Source: Bufo bufo
Lineage: Eukaryota > Chordata > Amphibia > Anura > Bufonidae
Assembly (NCBI RefSeq): GCF_905171765.1
Contig: NC_053392.1
Location: forward strand, 500,136,556 to 500,200,555
Direction: 5' to 3'
Length of the DNA stretch: 64,000 bases
Numbering within the stretch: the stretch's first letter is position 1; each line of letters starts with the position of its first letter. This document shows, one piece after another, positions 10,805 through 23,760 of this stretch. The notes below the pieces were generated by a model that was not told where the DNA came from, searched no databases, and was given only the letters and a program-made list of their open reading frames with translations. The translations under genes and the position numbers were made by a program.

Positions 10805-11017
10805 CTGCACTGCTAAGGGAGTGAATACAAGAGCTGCCCTGAGTGACATGTCTGCCTGCTGGGAGACTCTGCAGCATGTTGTATGTGTAGGACTACAAGT
10901 CCCAGCTGTTTAATGACACTGCTAAGGGAGTGGATACAAGAGCTGCCCTGAGTGCTGGGAGACTCTTCAGCATGTTGTATGTGTAGGACTACATGTCCCA
11001 CCTGTATAATGACACTG
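10805..11017 (+). repeat. Two-copy tandem duplication
   Basis: Two copies of CACTGCTAAGGGAGTGRATA ... GACTCTKCAGCATGTTGTAT ... GTCCCASCTGTWTAATGA, starting near 10808 and 10917. The first copy has about 13 extra bases (ACATGTCTGCCTG). Confidence 0.8.
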
Positions 11018-11070
11018 CTAATAGACACAGGATCTTCCCCCTACCTTCTTGTGCAATGCTCTCTCAAGTA

Positions 11071-11217
11071 CAGGGCTGGCCAACCTGCGGCTCTCCAGCT
11101 GTTGTAAAACTACATTTCCCACCATGCTCTGCTGTAGGCTGATAGCTGTAAGCAGTCTAGGCATGCTGGGAGTTGTAGTTTTGCAACAGCTGGAGAGCCT
11201 CAGGTTGGCCAGCCCTG
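11071..11217. mobile_element. hAT MITE
   Basis: A 147-bp near-perfect palindrome with ends CAGGGCTGGCCAACCTGCGG and CAGGTTGGCCAGCCCTG. It is flanked by CTCAAGTA (11063-11070) and CTCTAGTA (11218-11225), an 8-bp duplication with one mismatch. Confidence 0.85.
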
Positions 11218-11369
11218 CTCTAGTATGCTAGTATGTCAGCTCCAGTGCCCAGCATTGTCTCCTCACTGCCTGCAGAGCTAAGCAGCTGAAGGGGTTAAGA
11301 ATCCTAGCAGAGAGTAGACGGCAGTGAAGGGGGGGGCGTGGCTAGCACAGTGACGTCTTGTTTACAGGC

Positions 11370-11690
11370 TTGTAAACGACCTTTATCAGTAAATTGCGGA
11401 TCCGCAAAAGCCGGATCCCAGGCGAGTGCATGCCACCATTTATTTTCCATTCGTCTTGCTCTGCATCCCAGGACGCACTCAAAAGCTCTGCTTGCAGTGT
11501 TTTTGTGTGCGTCATTGGAACACAATGAAATGGAATGAGATGCATTTTGGTGCACTTTGTTCCCTTCAGTTCAGTTTTGTCCCCATTGACTATGAATGGG
11601 GACAAAACTGAAGCGTTTTCCCCACTTTTGAGATCCTATGACGGATCTCAATAGCTGAAAGTGAAAGCGCAGATGTGAAAGTATCCTAAC
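11370..11690. mobile_element. MITE fragment with GAAAGTATCCTAA end
   Basis: The right end GATGTGAAAGTATCCTAA resembles the right end of the MITE at 21536-22252 (GAAAGTAGCCTTAA). The interior has an inverted GTTTTGTCCCCATT / AATGGGGACAAAAC pair. The left end is unclear. Confidence 0.5.
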
Positions 11691-11735
11691 TCTGCAAGGA
11701 CACTCAGAAATGTCCTTGTGAAGTTAAATGCAATA

Positions 11736-11752
11736 CCCCCCCCCCCCCCCCC
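11736..11752 (+). repeat. Poly-C run (17 C)
   Basis: An uninterrupted C homopolymer. Its length is prone to sequencing and assembly error. Confidence 0.9.
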
Positions 11753-12189
11753 AGATGTATATAAATGGGCAGTCAACAACTGGTTAATTGCCTTTATGAA
11801 GACAATTAACGCGATCATCTAGTTCAAGAAGAATTGCCTCTCCACTCATTTTAAGGGTCCCCGCTGGGGATTACAATAAAGTAATATGACAATATATTGT
11901 AATATGACAATATAGTCACATACAGCATGCAAAGAGCATGTAGTAATAAACATGGTAAACAACTAATTATAATGCGAGCAGTCATATTCCAGAGATATGT
12001 GTCCTTGTCTTCTGTCTTCTTGGAATGTGGGGGTGTTGATGGTAGGCTTGATGGGTCCTCAAGATATGAGGTCTTCTTGTTAAAAAAGTTTTTATGCGTA
12101 TATAAGTATAATTTTCTCAAGCACAAAAGAATATATTATTAATATAAATGAAATTAGATTACAGGCATGCAGGGTATTAGAAATAATTT
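11753..12189. other. AT-rich junction before the satellite
   Basis: No gene recognised. Contains a short direct repeat ATATGACAATAT near 11885-11912. Confidence 0.4.
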
Positions 12190-15100
12190 ATTTCTTTAAC
12201 GTTTTTCACCATTTTGATCATTACATTATCACACATATGTATTTCTCATTGATTTATTAGCTAACTATCTATCCTACCTGTCTAGAAAAGGCCCCTTAGA
12301 CTGCCCATACTGCATGAAGTATACAGATAAGCTGCATAGATCATGGGATGTTAGACATCCATTCCTGGCCGCCTCATAGTAGCCATTTCATCTGAACATT
12401 CACACATCTTTATGGAGTTGTTGACAACACACACACATATAATTATCTAACTAAAAAGATGACGACAGCCAGCCATAAGTGCATCAAAACACAAGGACCA
12501 CCGCGGAAGAATCCCTGGTGAAATCACGCTTTTAGGGCATTGACTCTTCTTGTAGGAGTGGTGCTCAAACTGCTAGGGTGCATCTGTGGGACCCTCTTTC
12601 AGAGATAATGTCCTCCACCCAACTCTCAAAAAGCTGAGGGGTCTTCAGGAGAGGTGGGCAGTCGAGCTGGGCTATCAGACGGTCAACTCTGTAGCTGTGA
12701 TGTCATCCTTCCTACAAAATGGACATGTCCACGCCCTTAACTAGGAATATAACATATTAATAATTTCCAGGTAATTATTGAATGTTATATCAATAGAGGA
12801 GAAGCATAAAAGTGGAAAGAATCCATACATGAGCCAAAACCCTGATAATGATTGATACAAGAAATCAGAGTTATTTCTTTCCTTTCACATTTTCTCCTGT
12901 TTTGATCATTACATTATCACTCATATATGCATTTCTCATTGATTTGTTAGCTAACTATCTGTCCTAGCTGTCTAGAAAAGGCCCCTTAAATTGCATGTAC
13001 TGCATGAAGTATCTAGATAAGCTGTATACATCATGGGATGTTAGATATCCATTCCTGACCACCTCATAATTGCCATTTCATCTTAACATTCCGGATTCTT
13101 TATGGGGTTATTGACAGCACTCACTTCATTATCTACCTAAAAGGATGACGACAGCCAGCCAGAGGTGCATCCCAACACAAGGACCACCCTGGAGTAATCC
13201 CCGGTGAAATCACGCTTTTAGGGCATTGACTCTTCTTGTAAGAGTGGTGCTCAAACTGCTAGGGTGCATCTGTGGGACCCTCTTTCAGAGATGATGTCCT
13301 CCACCCAACTCTCAAAACGCTGAGGGGTCTTCAGGAGAGGTGGGCAGTCGAGCTGGGCTATCAGACGGTCAACTCTGTAGCTGTGATGTCATCCTTCCTA
13401 CAAAATGGACATATCCATGCCCTCAACTAGGAATATAACATATTAATCATTTCCAGTCAATAATTTAATGTTATATCAAATGAGGAGAAGCAGGAAAGTT
13501 GAAAGAAACCAGACATGAACCAAAACCCTGATAATGATTGATAAAAGAAATCAGAGTTACTTCTTTCCTTTCACATTTTCTCCTCTTTTGATCATTACAT
13601 TATCACTCATATATGCATTTCTCATTGAATTGTTAGCTAACTATCTGTCTTAGCTGTCTAAAAAAGGCCCTTTAAACTGCATGTACTGCATGAAGTATTT
13701 AGGTAAGCTGTATACATCATGGGATGTTAGATATCCCTTCCTGACCACCTCATAGAAGCCATTTTCATCTGAACATTCCGCTTCTTTTATGGGGTTATTG
13801 ACAACACACGCTACATTATCTACCTAAAAGGATGACGACAGCCAGCCAGAGGTGCATCCCAACACAAGGACCACCCTGGAGTAATCCCCGGTGAAATCAC
13901 GCTTTTAGGGCATTGACTCTTCTTGTAAGAGTGGTGCTCAAACTGCTAGGGTGCATCTGTGGGACCCTCTTTCAGAGATGATGTCCTCCACCCAACTCTC
14001 AAAACGCTGAGGGGTCTTCAGGAGAGGTGGGCAGTCGAGCTGGGCTATCAGACGGTCAACTCTGTAGCTGTGATGATATCCTTCCTACAAAATGGATATA
14101 TCCATGCCCTCAACTAGGAATATAACATATTAATCATTTCAAGTCAATAATTTAATGTTATATCAAATGAGGAGAAGCAGGAAAGTGGAAAGAAACCAGA
14201 CATGAACCAAAACCCTGATAATGATTGATACAAGAAATCAGAGTTACTTCTTTCCTTTCACATTTTCTCCTCTTTTGATCATTACATTATCACTCATATA
14301 TGCATTTCACATTGATTTGTTAGCTAACTATCTGTCTTAGCTGTCTAAAAAATGCCCTTTAAACTGCATGTACTGCATGAAGTATTTAGGTAAGCTGTAT
14401 ACATCATGGGATGTTAGATATACATTCCTGACCACCTCATAGAAGCCATTTCATCTGAACATTCTGCTTCTTTTATGGGGTTATTGACAACACACGCTTC
14501 ATTATCTACCTAAAAGGATGACGACAGCCAGCCAGAGGTGCATCCCAACACAAGGACCACCCTGGAGTAATCCCCGGTGAAATCACGCTTTTAGGGCATT
14601 GACTCTTCTTGTAAGAGTGGTGCTCAAACTGCTAGGGTGCATCTGTGGGACCCTCTTTCAGAGATGATGTCCTCCACCCAACTCTCAAAACGCTGAGGGG
14701 TCTTCAGGAGAGGTGGGCAGTCGAGCTGGGCTATCAGACGGTCAACTCTGTAGCTGTGATGTCATCCTTCCTACAAAATGGACATATCCATGCCCTCAAC
14801 TAGGAATATAACATATTAATCATTTCCAGTCAATAATTTAATGTTATATCAAATGAGGAGAAGCAGGAAAGTTGAAAGAAACCAGACATGAACCAAAACC
14901 CTGATAATGATTGATAAAAGAAATCAGAGTTACTTCTTTCCTTTCACATTTTCTCCTCTTTTGATCATTACATTATCACTCATATATGCATTTCTCATTG
15001 AATTGTTAGCTAACTATCTGTCTTAGCTGTCTAAAAAAGGCCCTTTAAACTGCATGTACTGCATGAAGTATTTAGGTAAGCTGTATACATCATGGGATGT

Positions 15101-18100
15101 TAGATATCCCTTCCTGACCACCTCATAGAAGCCATTTTCATCTGAACATTCCGCTTCTTTTATGGGGTTATTGACAACACACGCTACATTATCTACCTAA
15201 AAGGATGACGACAGCCAGCCAGAGGTGCATCCCAACACAAGGACCACCCTGGAGTAATCCCCGGTGAAATCACGCTTTTAGGGCATTGACTCTTCTTGTA
15301 AGAGTGGTGCTCAAACTGCTAGGGTGCATCTGTGGGACCCTCTTTCAGAGATGATGTCCTCCACCCAACTCTCAAAACGCTGAGGGGTCTTCAGGAGAGG
15401 TGGGCAGTCGAGCTGGGCTATCAGACGGTCAACTCTGTAGCTGTGATGATATCCTTCCTACAAAATGGATATATCCATGCCCTCAACTAGGAATATAACA
15501 TATTAATCATTTCAAGTCAATAATTTAATGTTATATCAAATGAGGAGAAGCAGGAAAGTGGAAAGAAACCAGACATGAACCAAAACCCTGATAATGATTG
15601 ATACAAGAAATCAGAGTTACTTCTTTCCTTTCACATTTTCTCCTCTTTTGATCATTACATTATCACTCATATATGCATTTCACATTGATTTGTTAGCTAA
15701 CTATCTGTCTTAGCTGTCTAAAAAAGGCCCTTTAAACTGCATGTACTGCATGAAGTATTTAGGTAAGCTGTATACATCATGGGATGTTAGATATACATTC
15801 CTGACCACCTCATAGAAGCCATTTCATCTGAACATTCCGCTTCTTTTATGGGGTTATTGACAACACACGCTTCATTATCTACCTAAAAGGATGACGACAG
15901 CCAGCCAGAGGTGCATCCCAACACAAGGACCACCCTGGAGTAATCCCCGGTGAAATCACGCTTTTAGGGCATTGACTCTTCTTGTAAGAGTGGTGCTCAA
16001 ACTGCTAGGGTGCATCTGTGGGACCCTCTTTCAGAGATGATGTCCTCCACCCAACTCTCAAAACGCTGAGGGGTCTTCAGGAGAGGTGGGCAGTCGAGCT
16101 GGGCTATCAGACGGTCAACTCTGTAGCTGTGATGTCATCCTTCCTACAAAATGGACATATCCATGCCCTCAACTAGGAATATAACATATTAATCATTTCC
16201 AGTCAATAATTTAATGTTATATCAAATGAGGAGAAGCAGGAAAGTTGAAAGAAACCAGACATGAACCAAAACCCTGATAATGATTGATAAAAGAAATCAG
16301 AGTTACTTCTTTCCTTTCACATTTTCTCCTCTTTTGATCATTACATTATCACTCATATATGCATTTCTCATTGAATTGCTAGCTAACTATCTGTCTTAGC
16401 TGTCTAAAAAAGGCCCTTTAAACTGCATGTACTGCATGAAGTATTTAGGTAAGCTGTATACATCATGGGATGTTAGATATCCCTTCCTGACCACCTCATA
16501 GAAGCCATTTTCATCTGAACATTCCGCTTCTTTTATAGGGTTATTGACAACACACGCTTCATTATCTACCTAAAAGGATGACGACAGCCAGCCAGAGGTG
16601 CATCCCAACACAAGGACCACCCTGGAGTAATCCCCGGTGAAATCACGCTTTTAGGGCATTGACTCTTCTTGTAAGAGTGGTGCTCAAACTGCTAGGGTGC
16701 ATCTGTGGGACCCTCTTTCAGAGATGATGTCCTCCACCCAACTCTCAAAACGCTGAGGGGTCTTCAGGAGAGGTGGGCAGTCGAGCTGGGCTATCAGACG
16801 GTCAACTCTGTAGCTGTGATGATATCCTTCCTACAAAATGGATATATCCATGCCCTCAACTAGGAATATAACATATTCATCATTTCAAGTCAATAATTTA
16901 ATGTTATATCAAATGAGGAGAAGCAGGAAAGTGGAAAGAAACCAGACATGAACCAAAACCCTGATAATGATTGATACAAGAAATCAGAGTTACTTCTTTC
17001 CTTTCACATTTTCTCCTCTTTTGATCATTACATTATCACTCATATATGCATTTCACATTGATTTGTTAGCTAACTATCTATCTTAGCTGTCTAAAAAAGG
17101 CCCTTTAAACTGCATGTACTGCATGAAGTATTTAGGTAAGCTGTATACATCATGGGATGTTAGATATACATTCCTGACCACCTTATAGAAGCTATTTCAT
17201 CTGAACATTCCGCTTCTTTTATGGGGTTATTGACAACACACGCTTCATTATCTACCTAAAAGGATGACGACAGCCAGCCAGAGGTGCATCCCAACACAAG
17301 GACCACCCTGGAGTAATCCCCGGTGAAATCACGCTTTTAGGGCATTGACTCTTCTTGTAAGAGTGGTGCTCAAACTGCTAGGGTGCATCTGTGGGACCCT
17401 CTTTCAGAGATGATGTCCTCCACCCAACTCTCAAAACGCTGAGGGGTCTTCAGGAGAGGTGGGCAGTCGAGCTGGGCTATCAGACGGTCAACTCTGTAGC
17501 TGTGATGTCATCCTTCCTACAAAATGGACATATCCATGCCCTCAACTAGGAATATAACATATTAATCATTTCCAGTCAATAATTTAATGTTATATCAAAT
17601 GAGGAGAAGCAGGAAAGTGGAAAGAAACCAGACATGAACCAAAACTCTGATAATGATTGATAAAAGAAATCAGAGTTACTTTTTTCCTTTCACATTTTCT
17701 CCTCTTTTGATCATTACATTATCACTCATATATGCATTTCTCATTGATTTGTTAGCTAACTATCTGTCTTAGCTGTCTAGAAAAGGCCCCTTAAACCGCA
17801 TGAAGTATTTAGGTAAGCTGTATACATCATGGGATGTTAGATATCCCTTCCTGACCACCTCATAGAAGCCATTTCATCTGAACATTCCGCTTCTTTTATG
17901 GGGTTATTGACAACACACGCTTCATTATCTACCTAAAAGGATGACGACAGCCAGCCAGAGGTGCATCCCAACACAAGGACCACCCTGGAGTAATCCCCGG
18001 TGAAATCACGCTTTTAGGGCATTGACTCTTCTTGTAAGAGTGGTGCTCAAACTGCTAGGGTGCATCTGTGGGACCCTCTTTCAGAGATGATGTCCTCCAC

Positions 18101-21000
18101 CCAACTCTCAAAACGCTGAGGGGTCTTCAGGAGAGGTGGGTAGTCGAGCTGGGCTATCAGACGGTCAACTCTGTAGCTGTGATGTCATCCTTCCTACAAA
18201 ATGGACATATCCATGCCCTCAACTAGGAATATAACATATTAATCATTTCCAGTCAATAATTTAATGTTATATCAAATGAGGAGAAGCAGGAAAGTGGAAA
18301 GAAACCAGACATGAACCAAAACCCTGATAATGATTGATACAAGAAATCAGAGTTACTTCTTTCCTTTCACATTTTCTCCTCTTTTGATCATTACATTATC
18401 ACTCATATATGCATTTCTCATTGATTTGTTAGCTAACTATCTGTCTTAGCTCTCTAAAAAAGGCCCTTTAAACTGCATGTACTGCATGAAGTATTTAGGT
18501 AAGCTGTATACATCATGGGATGTTAGATATCCCTTCCTGACCACCTCATAGAAGCCATTTCATCTGAACATTCCGCTTCTTTTATGGGGTTATTGACAAC
18601 ACACGCTTCATTATCTACCTAAAAGGATGACGACAGCCAGCCAGAGGTGCATCCCAACACAAGGACCACCCTGGAGTAATCCCCGGTGAAATCACGCTTT
18701 TAGGGCATTGACTCTTCTTGTAAGAGTGGTGCTCAAACTGCTAGGGTGCATCTGTGGGACCCTCTTTCAGAGATGATGTCCTCCATCCAACTCTCAAAAA
18801 GCTGAGGGGTCTTCAGGAGAGGTGGGCAGTCGAGCTGGGCTATCAGACGGTCAACTCTGTAGCTGTGATGTCATCCTTCCTACAAAATGGATATATCCAC
18901 GCCCTCAACTAGGAATATAACATATTAATCATTTCCAGGCAATAATTGAATGTTATATCAATAGAGGAGAAGCAGGAAAGTGGAAAGAAACCTGACATGA
19001 ACCAAAACTCTGATAATGATTGATACAAGAAATCAGAGTTACTTCTTTCCTTTCACATTTTCTCCTCTTTTGATCATTACATTATCACTCATATATGCAT
19101 TTCTCATTGATTTGTTAGCTAACTATCTGTCTTAGCTGTCTAGAAAAGGCCCCTTAAACCGCATGAAGTATTTAGGTAAGCTGTATACATCATGGGATGT
19201 TAGATATCCCTTCCTGACCACCTCATAGAAGCCATTTCATCTGAACATTCCGCTTCTTTTATGGGGTTATTGACAACACACGCTTCATTATCTACCTAAA
19301 AGGATGACGACAGCCAGCCAGAGGTGCATCCCAACACAAGGACCACCCTGGAGTAATCCCCGGTGAAATCACGCTTTTAGGGCATTGACTCTTCTTGTAA
19401 GAGTGGTGCTCAAACTGCTAGGGTGCATCTGTGGGACCCTCTTTCAGAGATGATGTCCTCCATCCAACTCTCAAAAAGCTGAGGGGTCTTCAGGAGAGGT
19501 GGGCAGTCGAGCTGGGCTATCAGACGGTCAACTCTGTAGCTGTGATGTCATCCTTCCTACAAAATGGATATATCCACGCCCTCAACTAGGAATATAACAT
19601 ATTAATCATTTCCAGGCAATAATTGAATGTTATATCAATAGAGGAGAAGCAGGAAAGTGGAAAGAAACCTGACATGAACCAAAACTCTGATAATGATTGA
19701 TACAAGAAATCAGAGTTAATTCATTCCTGGCACATTTTCTCCTCTTTTGATCATTACATTATCACTCATATTTGCATTTCTCATTGATTTGTTAGCTAAC
19801 TATCTGTCTTAGCTGTCTAGAAAAGGCCCCTTAAACCGCATGAAGTATTTAGGTAAGCTGTATACATCATGGGATGTTAGATATCCCTTCCTGACCACCT
19901 CATAGAAGCCATTTCATCTGAACATTCCGCTTCTTTTATGGGGTTATTGACAACACACGCTTCATTATCTACCTAAAAGGATGACGACAGCCAGCCAGAG
20001 GTGCATCCCAACACAAGGACCACCCTGGAGTAATCCCCGGTGAAATCACGCTTTTAGGGCATTGACTCTTCTTGTAAGAGTGGTGCTCAAACTGCTAGGG
20101 TGCATCTGTGGGACCCTCTTTCAGAGATGATGTCCTCCACCCAACTCTCAAAACGCTGAGGGGTCTTCAGGAGAGGTGGGCAGTCGAGCTGGGCTATCAG
20201 ACGGTCAACTCTGTAGCTGTGATGTCATCCTTCCTACAAAATGGATATATCCACGCCCTCAACTAGGAATATAACATATTAATCATTTCCAGGCAATAAT
20301 TGAATGTTATATCAATAGAGGAGAAGCAGGAAAGTGGAAAGAAACCTGACATGAACCAAAACTCTGATAATGATTGATACAAGAAATCAGAGTTAATTCA
20401 TTCCTGGAACATTTTCTCCTCTTTTGATCATTACATTATCACTCATATATGCATTTCTCATTTGTTAGCTAACTATCTTTTCTACCTGTCCATAAATGGC
20501 CACTTAGACTTCCCGTACTGCATGAAGTATCCAGATAAGCTGCATAGATCATGGGATGTTAGACATCCATTCCTGGTTGTCTGATAGTAGCCATTTCATC
20601 TAAACATTCACAAATCGTTATGGTGTTATTGACAGCACACACCTACATCATTATCTTATAGAATGATGATAGTCAGCCAGAGGTGCATCCCAACACAAGT
20701 ACCACCCTGGAGTAATTCCCCAGTGAAATCAGGGCATGGACTCTTGTAGGAGTGGCGCTCAAACTGCTAGGATGCATCTGTGGGACCCTCTTTCAAAGAT
20801 GATGTCCTCCACTTGACTAAGGGGTCTTCAGGAGAGGTGGGAAGTCGAGCTAGGCTATCAGACGGTCAACTCTGTAGCTGTGATGTCATCCTTCCTTCAA
20901 AATGGACATGTGCACACCTGCAAGGAAGAATACAACATATAAATCATTTTCGGGCAATTGTGGAGGCAATAGAGGAGAAATATAAAAATTGATGTAAACT
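12190..21000. repeat. Satellite array, ~686-bp monomer, ~13 copies
   Basis: The landmark GATGACGACAGCCAGCC recurs at about 12459, 13144, 13831, 14517, 15204, 15890, 16577, 17263, 17940, 18626, 19303 and 19980, with a diverged copy near 20665. Spacing is 685-687 bp, or 677 bp in monomers that lost nine bases near ACTGCATGTACTGCATG. From 13.1 to 17.3 kb, monomers with GATGTCATCC and GATGATATCC alternate, giving a 1373-bp dimeric higher-order repeat. The first and last monomers are the most diverged, as expected at array edges. No conventional long frame exists. Confidence 0.95.
13251..13388 (-). other. Conserved 45-codon open frame in the satellite core (representative copy)
   Basis: Reading the minus strand, each well-preserved monomer carries an open frame of 45 codons from just after a TGA (13389-13391) to a TGA at 13251-13253. 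It contains YRVDRLIAQLDCPPLL and FESWVEDIISERGS. There is no ATG near its start, so it would need a splice acceptor (a CACAG lies at the right place). Differences among monomers inside it are few: ATC/ATT silent, GTG/ATG and CGT/CTT replacement. The last monomer is broken. I do not recognise the peptide. It may be a fossil exon trapped in the satellite or chance. Confidence 0.35.
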
Positions 21001-21535
21001 AGAAATAAACCAAAACCCTGATAAAGATTGATGCAAGAAATTATTTCAACTTCTAGAACAATGGTCTCCAACCTCTGGCTCAGCAAGTGCTGCTGTAGAA
21101 ATACAGCTCCCATCATCCCATAATAGCCAGCAACTGTCAGAACATGTTTGGAGTTGTTTTCAACTCACCAAACATCTCAGGGGAAATTTATCAAGAGCAG
21201 GGGGGATGCATTTAATTTATCATGAAGTTCATGCCTGGTTAAAAATTAAGTGCATCCTCTGACAGTCTATGCCCCCTGAATTAATTCGTGGCCAGCTCAC
21301 AGCTGTCATAGATTTCGGTCATCATTTACAGCAGAAAACTGGCATACATTAAGTAAATCTTCTGGTGCTGATGTCCAAGCCCACCCGTTTCAAAAAATGG
21401 AGAGGCTGGCAGTAAAACGCCATTTACAAACATTTTAAACAGAATTTGCAACTTTAGTTTATCAGTTTTCTGGTGTACAAGAATGATAAATCTCTCCTTG
21501 TGCTGTGGACTACCAAAAGCAGTGGACATAATAAT

Positions 21536-22252
21536 TAGGCTACTTTCACACTCGCGTTTGGTGCGGATCCGTCATGGATCTGCACAATGGATCCATTCAG
21601 ATAATACAACCGTCTGCATCCGTTCTGAGCGGATCAGTTTGTATTATCTTTACTGAGTAGAAAAATAAGGCTCCAGCACTTGTGGTAAAAGTTTTCCGGT
21701 CCCGGTCTTTATTACACCAAACTTTGTAATGTAGGAGTGGGGAGGAGTGCCACTGTGTTTGTACATTACAAAGTTTGGTGTAATAAAGACCGGGACCGGA
21801 AAACTTTTACCACGAGTGCTGGAGCCTTCTTTTTCTACTCAGTATGATGCCTGGACCGGCTTGGGTCTGCTCCGTGAACAGAATTACAGGATGAATAGGG
21901 TAAGCTGGACATTTCTCTATTTCTGTATTATCTTTAACATAGCCAAGACGGATCCGTCTTGAACACCATTGAAAGTCAATGGAGGACGGATCAGTTTTCT
22001 ATTGTGCCAGATTGTGTCATACAAAACGGATCCATCCCAATTGACTTACATTGTGGCTCAGTTTCTTCAGACGGACACCAAAGCGGAATGAAGATGGAAC
22101 GAAGGCAAACTGAGGCATGCTGATGCATTCTGATCGGATCCTTTTCCATTCAGAATGCATTAGGGCAAAACTGGTCAGTTTTGGACCGCTTGTGAGAGCC
22201 ATGAATGGATCTCACAAACGGAAAGCCAAAACGCCAGTTTGAAAGTAGCCTT
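21536..22252. mobile_element. GGCTACTTTCACAC MITE, unit A (carries a hairpin insertion)
   Basis: Inverted ends AGGCTACTTTCACACTCGCG and GAAAGTAGCCTT lie next to TAAT on both sides, consistent with a short TNA-type duplication (Harbinger-like; inference). It is rich in GGATCCG/CGGATC motifs. The hairpin at 21653-21923 is nested in it. Confidence 0.65.
21653..21923. mobile_element. Hairpin retroposon-like insertion, unit A
   Basis: 271 bp flanked by TGTATTATCTTTA at 21640-21652 and 21924-21936. About two thirds of it is a long hairpin: GGCTCCAGCACTTGTGGTAA ... CACGAGTGCTGGAGCC, with an AATAAAGACCGGGACCGG / CCGGTCCCGGTCTTTATT stem. A 13-bp duplication and AATAAA in the stem suggest reverse transcription. 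No coding capacity. Confidence 0.75.
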
Positions 22253-22299
22253 AATCATGGCCTCTCCTTACCTTGGTGTTATCATGGTTGCTGTTGTTT

Positions 22300-22850
22300 G
22301 TGTGACCAGTGAAATAGGGGGAACATTGGCCAGTAAGATAGAGCAGCATCCAGGAAGAGAGGGGAGATAGTAAGCAGTAAGATAGGACAGAGACCAGTAA
22401 GATAGGATGAATAATAACCAGTATGATAGGGTAATGACCAGTAAGACAGGACAGTGGAAATGTCAGACTCTTAAGACCACTGATACATACGATAATGGGC
22501 GATACAGTAATTAATAATAGGTAAGTTGTGAGATTCACCCACAATAAATATCATCCATAACCCCAATTGTAGTATCAAAAAACAGATTTTACTGATTCGT
22601 GACCATACCCAAAAACAGGACATTGAGATAACCCATAATTCCCAACATATCTTCTTTAGTGTTCTATATCATCAATCTCAGTGAATTGAAGATAGGACAG
22701 TTAGCAGTAAAATAGGATAGAGACCAGTAAGGTAGGGTAATAACCAGTAAGTTAGGACAGTGACCAGTAATATATGGAAGTGAATTGTAAGAAAAGGCAG
22801 TGATCTGTAAATTAGGGTGGGACGTGACCAGTACGATAGATGAACCAAAG
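22300..22850 (+). repeat. Degenerate GACCAGTAAGATAGG minisatellite, unit A
   Basis: Irregular tandem repeats of a ~20-bp unit such as GACCAGTAAGATAGGACAG in two blocks (22300-22470 and 22685-22850). The blocks are separated by ~200 bp of unrelated sequence. Copies lie at 37920-38470 and 46130-46660. The unit D copy is deleted. Confidence 0.8.
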
Positions 22851-22997
22851 GCACTGGAACCTTATTATCTGCTATGAACAAGCTCCACTCGTCTTATGCA
22901 GTGGTTTAGATGAACCTCTTAATCCACATAAATCAACCCATACAGTTCCCTGGTACAGTAATGATCCCCCTCCTGCAATGTCTGACTGAGAACTTAC

Positions 22998-23151
22998 CAT
23001 GATCTAAAGAGGGGTCGCAGACCTCACTACAGACACACGGGTGCTTCTCTCTTGCAGACAGAGGGGGTGATGCAGCAAAGCTGGGAGACATCTTCCTCCT
23101 CCTGCAGCCGGCAACCAGGCACGACAGTTTGTAACAGCAATTATCAGTCAT
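22998..23151 (-). CDS. Candidate first coding exon, unit A (unidentified)
   Basis: Minus strand: an ATG at 23149-23151 opens a frame containing CCYKLSCLVAGCRRRK, SPSFAASPPLSAREK and CVCSEVCDPSLDH. It reaches a good donor, CATG|GTAAGTTC, at 22998/22997. A second in-frame ATG (MSPSFAAS) is an alternative start. Upstream lies a paired-CCAAT segment. The equivalents in B and C stay open with one or two replacements. No protein family was recognised and no downstream exon was found, so this may be a gene fragment carried by the duplication, or chance. Confidence 0.3.
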
Positions 23152-23265
23152 GTTTCTGAGGGGAAGTGCTGATTGGTTGATCAGATTCTAATCCACCAAT
23201 CAGCAGCTCTCTGTTCTCTACAGCCTGGGACTGGAGGAGCACACAACAGCCCGAGCCCTGAGTGC
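23152..23265 (-). promoter_or_regulatory. Paired inverted CCAAT boxes upstream of the candidate exon (unit A)
   Basis: GATTGGTTGATCAGATTCTA followed by ATCCACCAATCAG gives two CCAAT motifs in opposite orientation 20 bp apart (23172-23199). A moderately GC-rich stretch follows. The segment is conserved in B (about 38818-38912), C (46998-47094) and D (58476-58570). It looks like a TATA-less, possibly bidirectional promoter; this is inference only. Confidence 0.35.
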
Positions 23266-23760
23266 AGCACAACCGATGTGTGCGACTGCGAGGTGGACTG
23301 CATTTTCTTGATTCAAGGACCAATTATTACCCCCATAGCAAAGTGTTGGTAGGGTTGATGCAAATTAAATTTCCCATTAGTGTCCATACTTTTGCTCTTT
23401 TTCCCCTGAAATACCTCAACTTTTTTGTTTATAGCAAGGTACATATGGTTAAAGGAAAACATTTTTTTTATTTCACTATGCCGTAAATAAGCATTATTAT
23501 TAATCCCACTAGATGGATTTTATCCCGTTCCTGTTATTTTTCACCTTCCTGACAGAGCCTAGTTTTAAAAATCTGTAACTTTGGGATGCTTTAATTATCC
23601 AAGCCATTAAGAGACTCTTTTTCTAAATTTTCTAAATTTTTATTTCTCTGCTTTTGTATTTAACTTTTTTTGCAATATGTTTAATTTAATTCTGTATTTT
23701 GGATTAAAAGAAAAAAGAAGAATATTCAGGAGGCTCCTGAAAAATGGAGAGATCTATTGC

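Noticed and set aside
12190..21000. CRISPR-like or bacterial repeat array
   Set aside because: The repeat unit is ~686 bp with no short direct repeats and unique spacers, and the context is eukaryotic.
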